Assembly (NCBI RefSeq): GCF_020150455.1
Contig: NZ_CP083740.1
Span: 310,001 to 374,000 of the forward strand
Reading direction: 5' to 3'
From: Bremerella sp. TYQ1
Lineage (GTDB): Bacteria > Planctomycetota > Planctomycetia > Pirellulales > Pirellulaceae
Length of the DNA: 64,000 bases
Below, one piece after another: positions 55,175 through 64,000 of the stretch; positions within the stretch are counted from its first letter, which is position 1, and every line of letters starts with the position of its first letter. Both the position numbers and the translations under genes were made by a program. The notes below the pieces were generated by a model that worked only from the letters and a program-made list of their open reading frames with translations, made no database searches and was not told where the DNA came from.

Positions 55175-57094
55175 ATGTCACAACGCCAGGATGGCCTAAA
55201 AAACGCAAACTCCTCGATCGCCAGATCGCTTTGCCCTCGGCTTAGCGTCTGTCTGCTGCGCGGCGGTTTGCTGTGGGCTATCGCAATGGTTTGCCTCGGC
55301 GTCGGTGTTGGTCATGTTTCTGCCGAAGGCATCAGTCCCCGCATTCAATCTGCTTTGAAGCAGCGCGGAGATTTGACGCTGCGAGAAACAAGCCTGCCGC
55401 ATGCACTGCAAACAATCAGCGAGATTTGGAACATCAACGTCGTGATGGGAAGCAAAGTGGAAGGGACCATCAACGGAACCTTCCGCGACGCCCCGCTGTA
55501 CGACATTCTCGATTCGATACTGCTGCTCAACGGCTATGGCTACCGCCCCGTCGGCGATAGTCTGGTGATCGTTCCGCAAACCGAACTGGGAACGGCCAAT
55601 CCCATGTTTCGTTCCGAGACGATTCCGCTGAAACATGCCAGTGCCGTAGAGATTATCCCTGCGCTGGAGTCCCTTCGCTCGCGGGGTGGATCGATTCAGG
55701 CGATTGCTTCGGCGAATAGCCTGGCAGTGGTTGACTATCCCCATCACGTTCAGATGATTCGGGAAGCGGTTGCCAATATTGATCGCGTTGCCGCTGCATC
55801 TGGTGCCGCCCCTGGCACGCGGATCATTACTGACGTGCTCAATTTTCGGCCTGAATATATCGACGCGAAAAGCTTGCTGGAAGCGATCCAGTCGTTGATT
55901 AGCGCCGATGGGCGTGCGGCGGTCGTAGACTCCGAGAACCAAGTCATCGTCATCGATCGACCAGAGAACCTGCGAATGATCGAGAGCATGCTGCGGCGGT
56001 TGGACGTGCCGAAACCGCAAGTTCGCATTACGGCGCTGATCTACGATATCGACTTGGACGACATGGAAAATCTGGGCGTGAACTGGAGCACGTTCTTCAA
56101 AGGGCGAACGCTGGCAGACGGCACGACCGAGAACCTCTTCGGGATCGAGTCGGCGATTGCGATTCCTGCGGCGGCAAGCGATCCGACTGGGGTGATGACG
56201 TTTCAAACGCTGAGCAGCGGGTTCGACTTGAAGGCGGTGATTGACGCCGTCCGGCAAATGGACGACTCTCGTTTACTCGCGGATCCGAACGTGGTCGTGG
56301 TGGACCGAGAAAGAGCGCTGATTCAGATCGTTACTGAAATTCCCTATCAGCAGCTGACGCAGACGTCGGCAGGGGGCAACATCGGGACCACTGCGTTTCG
56401 AGAAGCAGGCGTCATGCTGACGGTGACTCCTCGAATTGCCGCGGACGGGACAATCGAAATGGATGTGGTGCCGACGTTCAGCCGGCTAACAGGTTTTAGC
56501 GAAGGCCCTAACCGTCAGCCAATTATTGATAAGCGAGAAACGAGCACCACCGTGCGTGTCGCCGATGGCCAAGTGTTGGTAATCGGTGGTCTTCGTCAGC
56601 GAATCGATATCAGCAACGACAATGGGATTCCTTACTTGAAGGATCTCAAGTATGTCGGCAAGCTGTTTCGCTATCGCAGCACTCAGGTTCGGGAAAGTGA
56701 ACTGGTCGTCTTTCTGCGAACCGAAATTCTGCCGTTCCCGACACAAGACTTGAACTGCCGACAAATCGATGCGTACGAAGAAAGCTATGCCAAGTTGGAC
56801 GCGGTCCCACAGGCATCGCAGTACCCTTGGCCCAAGCTAAGTCCGCCACCGCCAGGCAAGCGGCCGACATCTTTCGGACCAGATCCCCGGCGGCAATTGG
56901 CTCCAGGGGCAGTTCCACCGCAAGGCATGCCTCCCCACGGAATCGCGCCGCAGGGGATGCCGCCTCAAGCGATGCCAGAAGGGGGCTATCAGGTTCCGCC
57001 GCAAATGATGCACGAGGAACCGATTCAATCGCCGTCCCAACAGATGCCGGTATACGAATCGCACGTGATTCGGCGATTTCCGATGGTGCGTTAG
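55175..57094 (+). CDS. Secretin, cluster B, 639 aa
   Basis: The protein has a signal region (LLWAIAMVCLGVGVGHVSAE, about 31-51), an N0/STN domain ('LRETSLPHALQTISEIWNIN', 65-130), N1-type domains ('SANSLAVVDYPHHVQMIREA', 'SENQVIVIDRPENLRMIESM') and a complete secretin domain (about 290-530; 'GVMLTVTPRIAADGTIEMDV', 'NGIPYLKDLKYVGKLFRYRS', 'SELVVFLRTEIL'). The last 90 residues are Pro/Met/Gln-rich with 'PQGMPPHGIAPQGMPPQ' repeats. Size is normal for PilQ/GspD, half that of cluster A. Its stop interleaves with that of the convergent gene (TTAG, 57091-57094). Confidence 0.94.
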   Translation: MSQRQDGLKNANSSIARSLCPRLSVCLLRGGLLWAIAMVCLGVGVGHVSAEGISPRIQSALKQRGDLTLRETSLPHALQTISEIWNINVVMGSKVEGTINGTFRDAPLYDILDSILLLNGYGYRPVGDSLVIVPQTELGTANPMFRSETIPLKHASAVEIIPALESLRSRGGSIQAIASANSLAVVDYPHHVQMIREAVANIDRVAAASGAAPGTRIITDVLNFRPEYIDAKSLLEAIQSLISADGRAAVVDSENQVIVIDRPENLRMIESMLRRLDVPKPQVRITALIYDIDLDDMENLGVNWSTFFKGRTLADGTTENLFGIESAIAIPAAASDPTGVMTFQTLSSGFDLKAVIDAVRQMDDSRLLADPNVVVVDRERALIQIVTEIPYQQLTQTSAGGNIGTTAFREAGVMLTVTPRIAADGTIEMDVVPTFSRLTGFSEGPNRQPIIDKRETSTTVRVADGQVLVIGGLRQRIDISNDNGIPYLKDLKYVGKLFRYRSTQVRESELVVFLRTEILPFPTQDLNCRQIDAYEESYAKLDAVPQASQYPWPKLSPPPPGKRPTSFGPDPRRQLAPGAVPPQGMPPHGIAPQGMPPQAMPEGGYQVPPQMMHEEPIQSPSQQMPVYESHVIRRFPMVR

Positions 57095-57567
57095 TTCAGC
57101 TGCAGCGTGATCTGTTCCAAGCCGCGGCGTAGCGTTGCCTGCGAGTCGGTAACGCTCAGGACTTCCCATTGCAGAACAAAGTCGCCGACGACGGCCCGTT
57201 GAAAGTCGCCGTTAGCCTCTAGAAGAGCAAACGGTTGATCGCCACGCTTGGCAATGCCGAGCAAGCGAATGTCGGCGGTCTGGGCTTGTTGCGGGGTGAC
57301 GGTACGCGTTTTGACGGTGGGTGGCCGAAACGGATTGCGAGGGGACGAAGCGTTCTCGTTCGCCGCGACGGTAGGACTTTCGGCGGCGATGTCTATCGTA
57401 TCCACGGGCGGAGGCGTTTCTTTCTCGCTAAGCGGTGCGGCGTCGCGGTTGTCGGCGCTGGCAACTTGCTGGGCAGGAACGGTCTGATCTGCGGCACACC
57501 CGGCGATGACAGCCAGTGTGGTCAGGAGCAGGGCAAAAGCCAGCGGTAAAGTGATCGTCCGGAACAT
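57091..57567 (-). CDS. PilP-like lipoprotein converging on cluster B
   Basis: The 158-residue protein has a lipobox (LAVIAGC, Cys about 23), a disordered linker and a C-terminal domain from about 75 starting 'SPRNPFRPPTVKTRT', then 'DIRLLGIAKRGDQPFALLEA' and 'VGDFVLQWEVLSVTDSQATL', which match the RNPF-linker and homology region of PilP/GspC proteins. These bind the secretin N0 domain and connect it to PilO. Here the gene faces the cluster, so it must have its own promoter. The gap upstream (57568-57698) shows nothing notable. Confidence 0.78.
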   Translation of the reverse strand: MFRTITLPLAFALLLTTLAVIAGCAADQTVPAQQVASADNRDAAPLSEKETPPPVDTIDIAAESPTVAANENASSPRNPFRPPTVKTRTVTPQQAQTADIRLLGIAKRGDQPFALLEANGDFQRAVVGDFVLQWEVLSVTDSQATLRRGLEQITLQLN

Positions 57568-57698
57568 CTTGAAAGTCTCGCGAAGAGCGGCAAATACGTT
57601 TCGTAAGAATAGCTTGCCGCGACGAGCACACGCCCCAGCGTACGGCAGAACGCGGTTCGTCCCGTCGGCGAGGGCGTCATAATCGTTACGACACGAAC

Positions 57699-59321
57699 CT
57701 AGGCCAAGGGATCGCTGGTCGGTTCGAGCGTTTCCGGAAGGTTCTCAGGCAGGAAGCGGGGATCGACTTCACGCGTCGGGAACAGCTTTCTCGCCGAGAG
57801 CAGGAAGTTCAGCAGAAACAGACCTGCGGAAAAGACCATCATCGCAACCACAAACAGGGTCACCCACGGCTGCCCCACGAACGCGGAGTCGTCCATTCCT
57901 TCAACAAAGAACCAGAACGGATTGGTCCAGTGGTTGAAGTTGCGGTCCATGGTCCGATTGGTGAGCACCTGAAAGCCAAGCGGCAGCATCACGCTGGTCA
58001 CCAGCAAAATGAGATGCAAGATGACCGAGACAAAGATATCCGCGCGAACGACAAGCGTGACCAACCGCATGATCAGTCGGCCGATCGACAGAAAGCACAT
58101 GCAATACGTCATCAACCCTGCCGCATAGAAAAACGCGTTGGCCGAATCGGTCGATGAAAGTCCGTTGAGCGAATTGAAAAACGCCACACAGCCGATGATG
58201 ATCAAGCCGCTGAGTAGCGACGTCACGACGAACAAATAGCCACGGTCAGGCCCCGGGATGAGCCAGTTTCGCCAGATGCGATCGAGCGAAAACGTCGGAA
58301 TGCCTCGTTTGATCCGTGGTGAGATCGTGGGGGATTCGCCGTTGATAAATGCCCCCATGATAAACCAGTGCAGTGCCAGCAGGATGCCAAGGGTCATCAA
58401 GATCTCTTGCTCTTGCGGAAAGCGAAGGGCCATGTAGCCGAGCCAGCCGATGGCCAGCAGGTGCTGGATCAGCATTGCCCGGCGAATGCCTGCCGAGCGG
58501 TTTTCGCTGGCAAACGTAATCTGAGCCGAAGCGACTTCGATCAGCAGATAAAGGTAACTGGCGTAAACGGTAAGCAGCGCAAAAGAAGTCAGCCAGAAGT
58601 CCGAGTTATCGTACATCCGCCATCCGGAGTCCTCGTAGATGCTGCCGTAGCTGATGACTAAGCCAACAATAAACAGGAAGATGAACAGCAAAATAACAAT
58701 CACCGACAACGCCGACTGCCAATGTCGCTGCTGCGTAACACAGGCCAGCACCAAGCCGACGCCCGAGAGAAGCACCGACGCCAAGAAGGCCCAGCACAGG
58801 ACGTAGCCGATGGTGATGATATCAATCCCACGCAGCAGATAGGTGAACGCAAGACAAGGGGCCAACGCCGACAGGTAAACCAGCATCTGGACCATGGAAC
58901 TGATCAGTTTACCGGTGATAATTTGACGAGGGCTGAGCGTCGAGATCGAAAGCAACTCGAACGTGCCATCTTCCCGCTCCGACGCCAGCGAACGAAACGC
59001 CGAGAAGGGAATGATCACAATCAGTGGAAACAGCAAGATGTCGACGTAGCCGACCATCAAGTAGGGACCATCCGGCGAGTAAAGAATTCCCGGGTAGCGG
59101 AAATAGATGGCCAGCAGCGACCAGATCCAACTGGTCAAAAGCACCAAGGCGAACGTGATCGCGAAGTGCCGGCTTTTAAGGGCCTGACGCGTCTCCTTAA
59201 CCAGGATCGGGTTGAGATACTCGCCCAGGTCTTCCAAGCGGCGATCGACCGTTTGCCACCAAGAACGAGTTTCCGGCGACGGCGAAGCCGATTCTTCCGC
59301 GGCGATATCGACAGTAGTCAC
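57699..59321 (-). CDS. ABC-2 type transporter permease
   Basis: The 540-residue protein has about twelve hydrophobic segments. An N-terminal cytoplasmic part ('YLNPILVKETRQALKSRHFA') leads to helices and a motif 'ASEREDGTFELLSISTLSPR' that is the conserved cytoplasmic element of ABC-2 permeases, followed by 'GKLISSMVQMLVYLSALAPC'. It is the membrane partner of the ATPase gene that overlaps its start by four bases. Substrate not predictable; such systems in planctomycetes often accompany large exported proteins as here. Confidence 0.9.
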   Translation of the reverse strand: MTTVDIAAEESASPSPETRSWWQTVDRRLEDLGEYLNPILVKETRQALKSRHFAITFALVLLTSWIWSLLAIYFRYPGILYSPDGPYLMVGYVDILLFPLIVIIPFSAFRSLASEREDGTFELLSISTLSPRQIITGKLISSMVQMLVYLSALAPCLAFTYLLRGIDIITIGYVLCWAFLASVLLSGVGLVLACVTQQRHWQSALSVIVILLFIFLFIVGLVISYGSIYEDSGWRMYDNSDFWLTSFALLTVYASYLYLLIEVASAQITFASENRSAGIRRAMLIQHLLAIGWLGYMALRFPQEQEILMTLGILLALHWFIMGAFINGESPTISPRIKRGIPTFSLDRIWRNWLIPGPDRGYLFVVTSLLSGLIIIGCVAFFNSLNGLSSTDSANAFFYAAGLMTYCMCFLSIGRLIMRLVTLVVRADIFVSVILHLILLVTSVMLPLGFQVLTNRTMDRNFNHWTNPFWFFVEGMDDSAFVGQPWVTLFVVAMMVFSAGLFLLNFLLSARKLFPTREVDPRFLPENLPETLEPTSDPLA

Positions 59322-60265
59322 TGAACCCTTCCTTTCGTGACGTTCAGGAAGACATCTTCCAGCGTCGAATGACGTGCCCCGAACTCCGCGATGCGAAAAC
59401 CGGCTTCAATCATTTCTTTCAACAACACCGCTTCCTCGGCACGTTCGCCGATGTGCGAAAAGTGAAGCAGTTCGCCATCGGTGACAATCTCGTCGTAGCT
59501 CTCTCGTTCGGTCAGCCAATCGGCAAGTCCTTGCGTGTTTTCGAGCACCCGAACGCGAACGCGGCTTTTGGTCAGTTGCCCCCGCTGGATGTCGGCGACG
59601 CTGCCGGTCGCGAGAAGTTGTCCCTGCTCGATAATGCCGACCACGTCGCACATCTCGGCAAGCTCGGTCAAAATGTGCGAGCTGACGAGAATCGTTTTGC
59701 CATGTTGAGCAAGTCGGGCAATCATCTCGCGAAGTTCGATACGTGCCCGGGGATCGAGCCCTGCGGCTGGTTCATCCAGAATCAGTACCGCTGGATCGTG
59801 AATCATCGACCGGCCCAGGCAAAGCCGTTGCTTCATCCCTTTCGAGAGGCCACTGATCGGCTTTTCGGCCAGTACATCCAGCCCCGTGAACTCCATTGTT
59901 TTGTCCATTGCCAGTCGGCGTTCACGTCCACGCAGGCCGTAAGAACGTGCAAAGAAGTCGAGATACTCGCGGCAATTCACGTTGGCATATACGCCAAACG
60001 CGTCGGGCATGAATCCAAGCCGCCGACGAACTTTATCAGGGTCGTTAATTACCGAATAGCCATCGATTAACGCGTCGCCGGCGGTGGGAAGATCGAGCGT
60101 AGCGAGGATTCGCATGCTGGTCGTTTTCCCTGCGCCATTAGGGCCGATATAGCCGTAAACCTGACCGGGGTAGACTTCGAACGAAACGTCATTCACGGCT
60201 TTGGTCTTGCCAAAGAAGCGGTGCAGTCTTCGCAGTTCGATGACCGGCGTGCGTGTCGCAATCAT
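59318..60265 (-). CDS. ABC transporter ATP-binding protein
   Basis: The 315-residue ATPase has Walker A GPNGAGKT at 41-48, signature 'SGLSKGMKQRLCLGRSMI' (138-155), Walker B 'LILDEPAAGLDP' (161-172) and H-loop 'ILVSSHIL'. The C-terminal 90 residues form the DUF4162-like tail seen in CcmA/NatA-type exporters. It is a partner of the permease gene, which overlaps it by four bases, and follows the large membrane protein gene by four bases, so all are cotranscribed. Confidence 0.95.
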   Translation of the reverse strand: MIATRTPVIELRRLHRFFGKTKAVNDVSFEVYPGQVYGYIGPNGAGKTTSMRILATLDLPTAGDALIDGYSVINDPDKVRRRLGFMPDAFGVYANVNCREYLDFFARSYGLRGRERRLAMDKTMEFTGLDVLAEKPISGLSKGMKQRLCLGRSMIHDPAVLILDEPAAGLDPRARIELREMIARLAQHGKTILVSSHILTELAEMCDVVGIIEQGQLLATGSVADIQRGQLTKSRVRVRVLENTQGLADWLTERESYDEIVTDGELLHFSHIGERAEEAVLLKEMIEAGFRIAEFGARHSTLEDVFLNVTKGRVQ

Positions 60266-60269
60266 TTGG

Positions 60270-62564
60270 TTACCATTTTCCCATCACGACTTCGAGACTT
60301 TTTTCACCGCTACGAACGTCCAGCCCCAGAGGCGTTTCCGGAAAACGTTCGACGATGGCCACATAACTTTTTGGGCCCAACGCTTTGAACCCTTTGGCCA
60401 TTTGGTCGCTCAGTTGACGTTCGAGTAGGGATTGTCCGAACGTGGGGGGAGCGAGATAAAGCTCGGGGGTGTTCGAGCTTTGGATGTAATAGTTGTGCTG
60501 CCGCGAATCGATGCGAACATAGGCGCGGCGGTCGAAACCTTCCGGAATGTTCAGGCCGGCATCGTTAATCGTTCTACGGAAATCTGAAATATCGCTCGGC
60601 GTCGCAGGCTGGAGCGTCGACGTTGCGTCGGTCTTTAAATTGCCGGCGTAGAAAGTGTCTTGTTTGTCATCGATGACAAGCAACTTTAAGACGTTCGTGC
60701 CTAGTTGGTTCTGGACGGAAAGCTGATCGCCGGATGAGGAGATGTTCAGCTTCAACGGTGTTTCAAACGGACGAATGGCCAAGTATTGCTGCGTGACACG
60801 CGAGCGGAAATAGCCGCCGCGTAAGACCTGGTTGTCACCCCAGTTCAATCGCTTCTGCCCGGTATGCTGGGTGAGCGGATACTGTTCGTAGTCGTAAATC
60901 GCCGTATCAAGAGGAAACGTAAGCCCCGAGGACGATGCCAGGCCGGCGTAATAAGATTGACGGCTCCACGTTGCCCCTTGGCCGGTATGTTGGTCCAGCA
61001 GGGTCACCGAGCGAATCCTTGACTGCGTGTGCAGGCCATCAGAAACGAAGGCATATCCCATCAGCAGGAATGTGACCAAAAGTGCTCCGACAGGAACGGT
61101 GACAATCAAAAAGTTGAGCCTGCCGAGCGAGCGAAGCAGGAAGTAATTGACAGGCCCAATTACGATAACGAACAACGTGATGAGCAACTCGAACGTGGTG
61201 ACAGGGGCGACACCAACGCCAGGGATTAAGAACTCCCAGAAACCGGGGTTTTCGCGAAGCCGCGACATGCCGTGCCGTTGGAACCAGGCCAAGCGTTGTC
61301 CTTCAAACGTCGCGAAAATGCGTTCCCATGAACCAACCGAGCCTGGGAATGGATTTTCCTGCACCAGCAGCATGCGTCCGAAACCTTCATCGCGAGTCGC
61401 AAGCTGCAGCAAATCACCAGGATCGGTCACTTTACCTGATTGACGATCGTCTGTTTCGACCAGTTTTCCATTGCGGATTCCAAGAGGCTTATACGTGCCG
61501 GCATTGGCGGCTGTGAATCGATTGCCTGGCTGTCGCATCTTGTTGAAAATACCGAGATCTCGAAGCTCGACATCTTCGGACGACATCCGTTGCCATTGCG
61601 GTCGATCGTCCGTGTCTTTGTGTCCCAGCAGTTGATCGATTGCCTGAGGACCATCTTGCTCGGCATTCCAGATAAGCAGGTTGCCGCCAGACACAAGCCA
61701 GTTGTGCAACGCCGCGAATCGATCTGGGTATTTATCGTGAAGCGTGGTGAAGTCTTCTCGGTCGAGCAGAATGAAATCGGCCGAAGAAAGCCCTTGCCAT
61801 GTCGTCGGCATATCGGTCAAAGGAGCGACATCGCTACGAGTAAGGAAGTCCAGGGCTGTTAATGTGTTGTTCGAACTGTCTCTGAAATGGGATTGCAATT
61901 GCTGGTTGTTGGGCAATGTCTGTTCGTTGAACAAAATCCGCAAGTCGGGCAACTCGACGGTTGGCTTACCTTCTTCTTCCAGAGTTGCTTGCTCGAGAAC
62001 CCAGTTTGATCGCAAGTCGCGAGGCGGGGCATTGCGGTGGAACACAATCGTCGAGGGGTAGGCTTCCGTGTAATAGCCATTGGCGTAGAACGAGACAACC
62101 GAAAAACCTTGGTTCGATAGCTCGTCAAGCTTGTTGCCATCTTCAAACGTAAGAACGCTCATCGTGTTCCAAAGGAATTGCTGCGGCACCAAGACGGTGT
62201 GGTCGGCCGAACTTTTCCCCTGCGGTAGCTTGATTTGCTGAGTAACGACAGGAAATGGATTGCGATTGTTGTAGTTGTAATAGCTGGGAATCAGCGAAAC
62301 GTCGATCCGACGATCGGCCGGGGCAGGGCGGCCATTGGCAGTGGTAACCGTGAGGCGTATCGGCCGATACCCGCTGCCATCGATCCAACGCGTATCGATT
62401 GCCAGAAACAGTCCATGATCGGGCTTGTCGGGAGGCGCAGGCAATCGAATAACCCGGCCCGTTTCTGCATACGCGGCATGGAGCGGCGCGAGTACCAAAA
62501 CGGCTAGAAGCAATCCGACAGCCAACGTGCGGATAACATGACGAGACGAAGCAAGAGAAGGCAT
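60270..62564 (-). CDS. Large membrane-anchored protein of the ABC transporter operon
   Basis: The 764-residue protein has a signal segment (LAVGLLLAVLVLAPLHAAYA), an extracytoplasmic part of about 430 residues with 'FILLDREDFTTLHDKYPDRF' and 'HNWLVSGGNLLIWNAEQDG', which resembles the GATase-like/GldG-type fold of ABC-associated exported domains, then two to three membrane helices ('FELLITLFVIVIGPVNYFLL', 'LIVTVPVGALLVTFLLMGYA') and a C-terminal beta-rich part. It may recognise the exported substrate. It lies four bases before the ATPase gene and follows the small membrane protein gene by 38 bases. Confidence 0.8.
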   Translation of the reverse strand: MPSLASSRHVIRTLAVGLLLAVLVLAPLHAAYAETGRVIRLPAPPDKPDHGLFLAIDTRWIDGSGYRPIRLTVTTANGRPAPADRRIDVSLIPSYYNYNNRNPFPVVTQQIKLPQGKSSADHTVLVPQQFLWNTMSVLTFEDGNKLDELSNQGFSVVSFYANGYYTEAYPSTIVFHRNAPPRDLRSNWVLEQATLEEEGKPTVELPDLRILFNEQTLPNNQQLQSHFRDSSNNTLTALDFLTRSDVAPLTDMPTTWQGLSSADFILLDREDFTTLHDKYPDRFAALHNWLVSGGNLLIWNAEQDGPQAIDQLLGHKDTDDRPQWQRMSSEDVELRDLGIFNKMRQPGNRFTAANAGTYKPLGIRNGKLVETDDRQSGKVTDPGDLLQLATRDEGFGRMLLVQENPFPGSVGSWERIFATFEGQRLAWFQRHGMSRLRENPGFWEFLIPGVGVAPVTTFELLITLFVIVIGPVNYFLLRSLGRLNFLIVTVPVGALLVTFLLMGYAFVSDGLHTQSRIRSVTLLDQHTGQGATWSRQSYYAGLASSSGLTFPLDTAIYDYEQYPLTQHTGQKRLNWGDNQVLRGGYFRSRVTQQYLAIRPFETPLKLNISSSGDQLSVQNQLGTNVLKLLVIDDKQDTFYAGNLKTDATSTLQPATPSDISDFRRTINDAGLNIPEGFDRRAYVRIDSRQHNYYIQSSNTPELYLAPPTFGQSLLERQLSDQMAKGFKALGPKSYVAIVERFPETPLGLDVRSGEKSLEVVMGKW

Positions 62565-62602
62565 ACGATGGACTTTCCAAGCTGCCTGACGGCAACACGC
62601 CG

Positions 62603-62890
62603 TTATTGGCTGTCGATTTCTTTCGGCGGAATGATTTGTGGGGCCGGCACCTCGGTTGCGAAGGGGGCCTGGCCTTTTTTAGGAGTTATTGCTTGGATCA
62701 GATTCATCATCACGTAGCCGATTGCACCAAACATCATGTGAATGACAACCCATAATGCGGCGGCACATACGACCAACGAGACCGCTTTGGCCCAGTCGGA
62801 ACCTGCGATTGCCTGGCGTATGGTAAGCGAGGCCACCGCAGCGAGGGTGATTAGAACGAACAGTTTGGCAATGGAAAAGCGTTGAATCAT
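62603..62890 (-). CDS. Small membrane protein, first gene of the ABC operon
   Basis: The ATG at 62890 is preceded by GAGG and gives 95 residues: a basic start, a first helix (FVLITLAAVASLTIRQAIAG), a second (AVSLVVCAAALWVVIHMMFG) and a Pro-rich cytoplasmic or periplasmic tail ('APFATEVPAPQIIPPKEIDS'). The longer frame to 62983 has no ribosome-binding site. It begins the operon with the large membrane protein and the ABC transporter. Unknown function. Confidence 0.75.
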   Translation of the reverse strand: MIQRFSIAKLFVLITLAAVASLTIRQAIAGSDWAKAVSLVVCAAALWVVIHMMFGAIGYVMMNLIQAITPKKGQAPFATEVPAPQIIPPKEIDSQ

Positions 62891-63071
62891 GTCCTCATTG
62901 TCTCTGCCGAGGCTTCGTTTGCAAGCAATTTGCCAAAGGCCCATTCGTCCGTAGTTCGCGAATCTTGGGGGCACAGGGGACAAACTTTTTCAGATATTTT
63001 CAGCGGGGTGGTCGGCCGGTTCTGGGTGCGGATAATTGAGGATAACGTACCTATCCCTGATGAGGCCCCGC

Positions 63072-63467
63072 ATGGACTCGCAATCTCGCGAAACGTTTGA
63101 TCTGCATCTCGAGCACGTACTTGCTCGTTTGCCTGAATCGATTTCGACGCTGCTCGATAAAGTTCCTATGATCGTCGAAGATTACCCGTCCGATGCATTG
63201 TTGCGGCAGCTTGGGCTACATAGCCGACGTCAGTTGTGCGGACTTTATACCGGTATCCCGCTATCCAACCGATCGATTCAAGGGCCCGCGGTTCCGTCGG
63301 ATGTCATTCAGATCTTCCGCGAAGGGATCCTTTCGCAAACCCGATACGTCAATGGGCAAGTCACCGCCGAAGGACTGCAGGAGCAGATCCGGATCACCAT
63401 TCTGCACGAGCTGGGACATCATTTCGGCATGACTGAAGAGGATCTTGACGAGCTAGGCTACGGCTAA
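63072..63467 (+). CDS. Zincin-like metallopeptidase, 131 aa
   Basis: The ATG at 63072 follows GATGAGG. The 131-residue protein carries the zinc motif HELGHHFGM near the C-terminus ('ITILHELGHHFGMTEEDLDE'), an 'LPESISTLLDKVPMIVEDYP' beginning and 'GLYTGIPLSNRS' in the middle, which together match the Zincin_1 type I family of short cytoplasmic proteins (PF06262). These contain HExxHxxGxxE and are presumed peptidases without known substrate. It lies 111 bases before nadE and may be cotranscribed. Confidence 0.88.
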   Translation: MDSQSRETFDLHLEHVLARLPESISTLLDKVPMIVEDYPSDALLRQLGLHSRRQLCGLYTGIPLSNRSIQGPAVPSDVIQIFREGILSQTRYVNGQVTAEGLQEQIRITILHELGHHFGMTEEDLDELGYG

Positions 63468-63577
63468 TCGGGGTGAGCCTTGCTTGGCTGCGATGTGTCC
63501 CCCTTGGTGTCCGATAGACCCGAACATCGGCATCGGGTAGCTTGTTGGGAAACAACGAACTTCGGGGAATATTCATC

Positions 63578-64000
63578 GTGCTGAACGTCAAAGTTGCCGC
63601 TGCGGTCCTCAACCAAACGCCGCTCGACTGGGAAGGAAACACGCAAAACATCTTGGATGCCCTCCAGGCGGCACGCGATCAGGGGGCATCCATCGTCTGC
63701 CTGCCGGAACTGTGCATCACAGGGTATGGCTGCGAAGATGCGTTTCTTTCTGCCGGGATGCGACGCATGGCGTGGGAAAAATTGCAAGAGCTTCTGCCGG
63801 CAACGAAAGGCTTAGTGGCTTGCATCGGCCTGCCGATTTCGTACCGCGGTTTGGTCTTCAACGTTGCCGCGATTGTCGCCGATGGCAAACTGATGGGTTT
63901 GGTCCCGAAAAAGAATCTCGCCGGTGACGGGATCCATTACGAGCCGCGCTGGTTCAAACCATGGCCGAGCGGCAAGCGCACCTATTATGAAGAAGGCGAC
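63578..64000 (+). CDS. nadE: Glutamine-dependent NAD+ synthetase, N-terminal part (cut by window edge)
   Basis: A frame from GTG 63578 (preceded by GGGGA) is open to the window end, giving 141 residues. It begins 'VKVAAAVLNQTPLDWEGNT' and shows the nitrilase-type amidase domain: the 'IVCLPELCITGYGCEDAF' segment includes the catalytic Glu region (CLPEL), 'LVACIGLPISYRGLVFNV' and the lysine region 'LVPKKNLAGDGIHYEPRWF'. This pattern fits the glutaminase domain of NadE that feeds ammonia to the synthetase domain for the last step of NAD+ synthesis. The cysteine nucleophile and the synthetase domain lie beyond the edge. Confidence 0.88.
   Translation, partial: MLNVKVAAAVLNQTPLDWEGNTQNILDALQAARDQGASIVCLPELCITGYGCEDAFLSAGMRRMAWEKLQELLPATKGLVACIGLPISYRGLVFNVAAIVADGKLMGLVPKKNLAGDGIHYEPRWFKPWPSGKRTYYEEGD

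Noticed and set aside
55196..56257. Minus-strand frame of 353 codons inside the cluster B secretin gene
   Set aside because: Antisense to conserved N0, N1 and secretin motifs; no start signal and Arg/His/Asn-rich shadow composition.

Overview
The window looks like chromosomal DNA of a planctomycete, probably of the Pirellulaceae (Blastopirellula/Bremerella/Rhodopirellula relatives). This is inferred from family content: DUF1559 prepilin-like proteins with the C-terminal H-X9-DG motif, a TIGR02996 repeat-companion protein, DUF1080 and DUF1570 proteins, small carboxypeptidase-regulatory-like lipoproteins, Gly/Arg-rich EF-hand proteins, many exported proteins of unknown function, and short GC-rich inverted repeats between genes. 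I see no rRNA, tRNA, CRISPR array, insertion sequence or prophage. The two end genes, a DUF1559 protein and nadE, are cut by the window edges.

Layout. 1-14.6 kb: mostly single genes for exported proteins (two DUF1559 + lipoprotein pairs, a beta-propeller-like protein, a DUF1080 protein, two alpha/beta hydrolases, a TIGR02996 protein, DUF2461, a 598-aa exported protein) and a REP-like repeat cluster at 11.2-11.4 kb. 14.9-30.8 kb: type II secretion-type assembly cluster A on the minus strand, in transcription order gspE-F-G-H-I-J-K, a PilM/PilN-type fusion (GspL role), a PilO/PilP-type fusion (GspM plus GspC roles), a 1252-aa secretin and a lipoprotein; a BON-domain gene converges on it and overlaps it antisense. 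31-44 kb: a divergent pair of Gly/Arg-rich exported proteins (one with seven EF-hands), a pentapeptide-repeat protein, a response regulator/RsbW-like fusion followed by a hybrid histidine kinase, a 1141-aa secretin-N-domain protein without a pore domain, a DUF1570 zincin and an FKBP. 44-47 kb: a PAP2 phosphatase and a GT39/ArnT-like glycosyltransferase. 47.3-57.6 kb: assembly cluster B on the plus strand (receiver protein, ATPase, platform protein, five pseudopilin-type proteins, PilM/PilN fusion, PilO, 639-aa secretin) with a convergent PilP-like lipoprotein. 57.7-62.9 kb: an ABC-2 transporter operon with a large membrane protein. 63-64 kb: a small zincin-like protein and the 5' part of nadE.

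How the genes fit together. Clusters A and B each encode a nearly complete inner-membrane platform, pseudopilus and secretin, but differ in architecture: A has a giant multi-N-domain secretin and a fused PilO/PilP protein, B is compact with a short GspK and a separate PilP-like lipoprotein. Neither has a prepilin peptidase here, so a shared peptidase elsewhere must be assumed; it could also process the DUF1559 proteins. The signalling genes between and beside the clusters, and the poreless secretin-like protein, make the 15-57 kb stretch the most interesting part of the window, but any regulatory or physical link is inference from position.
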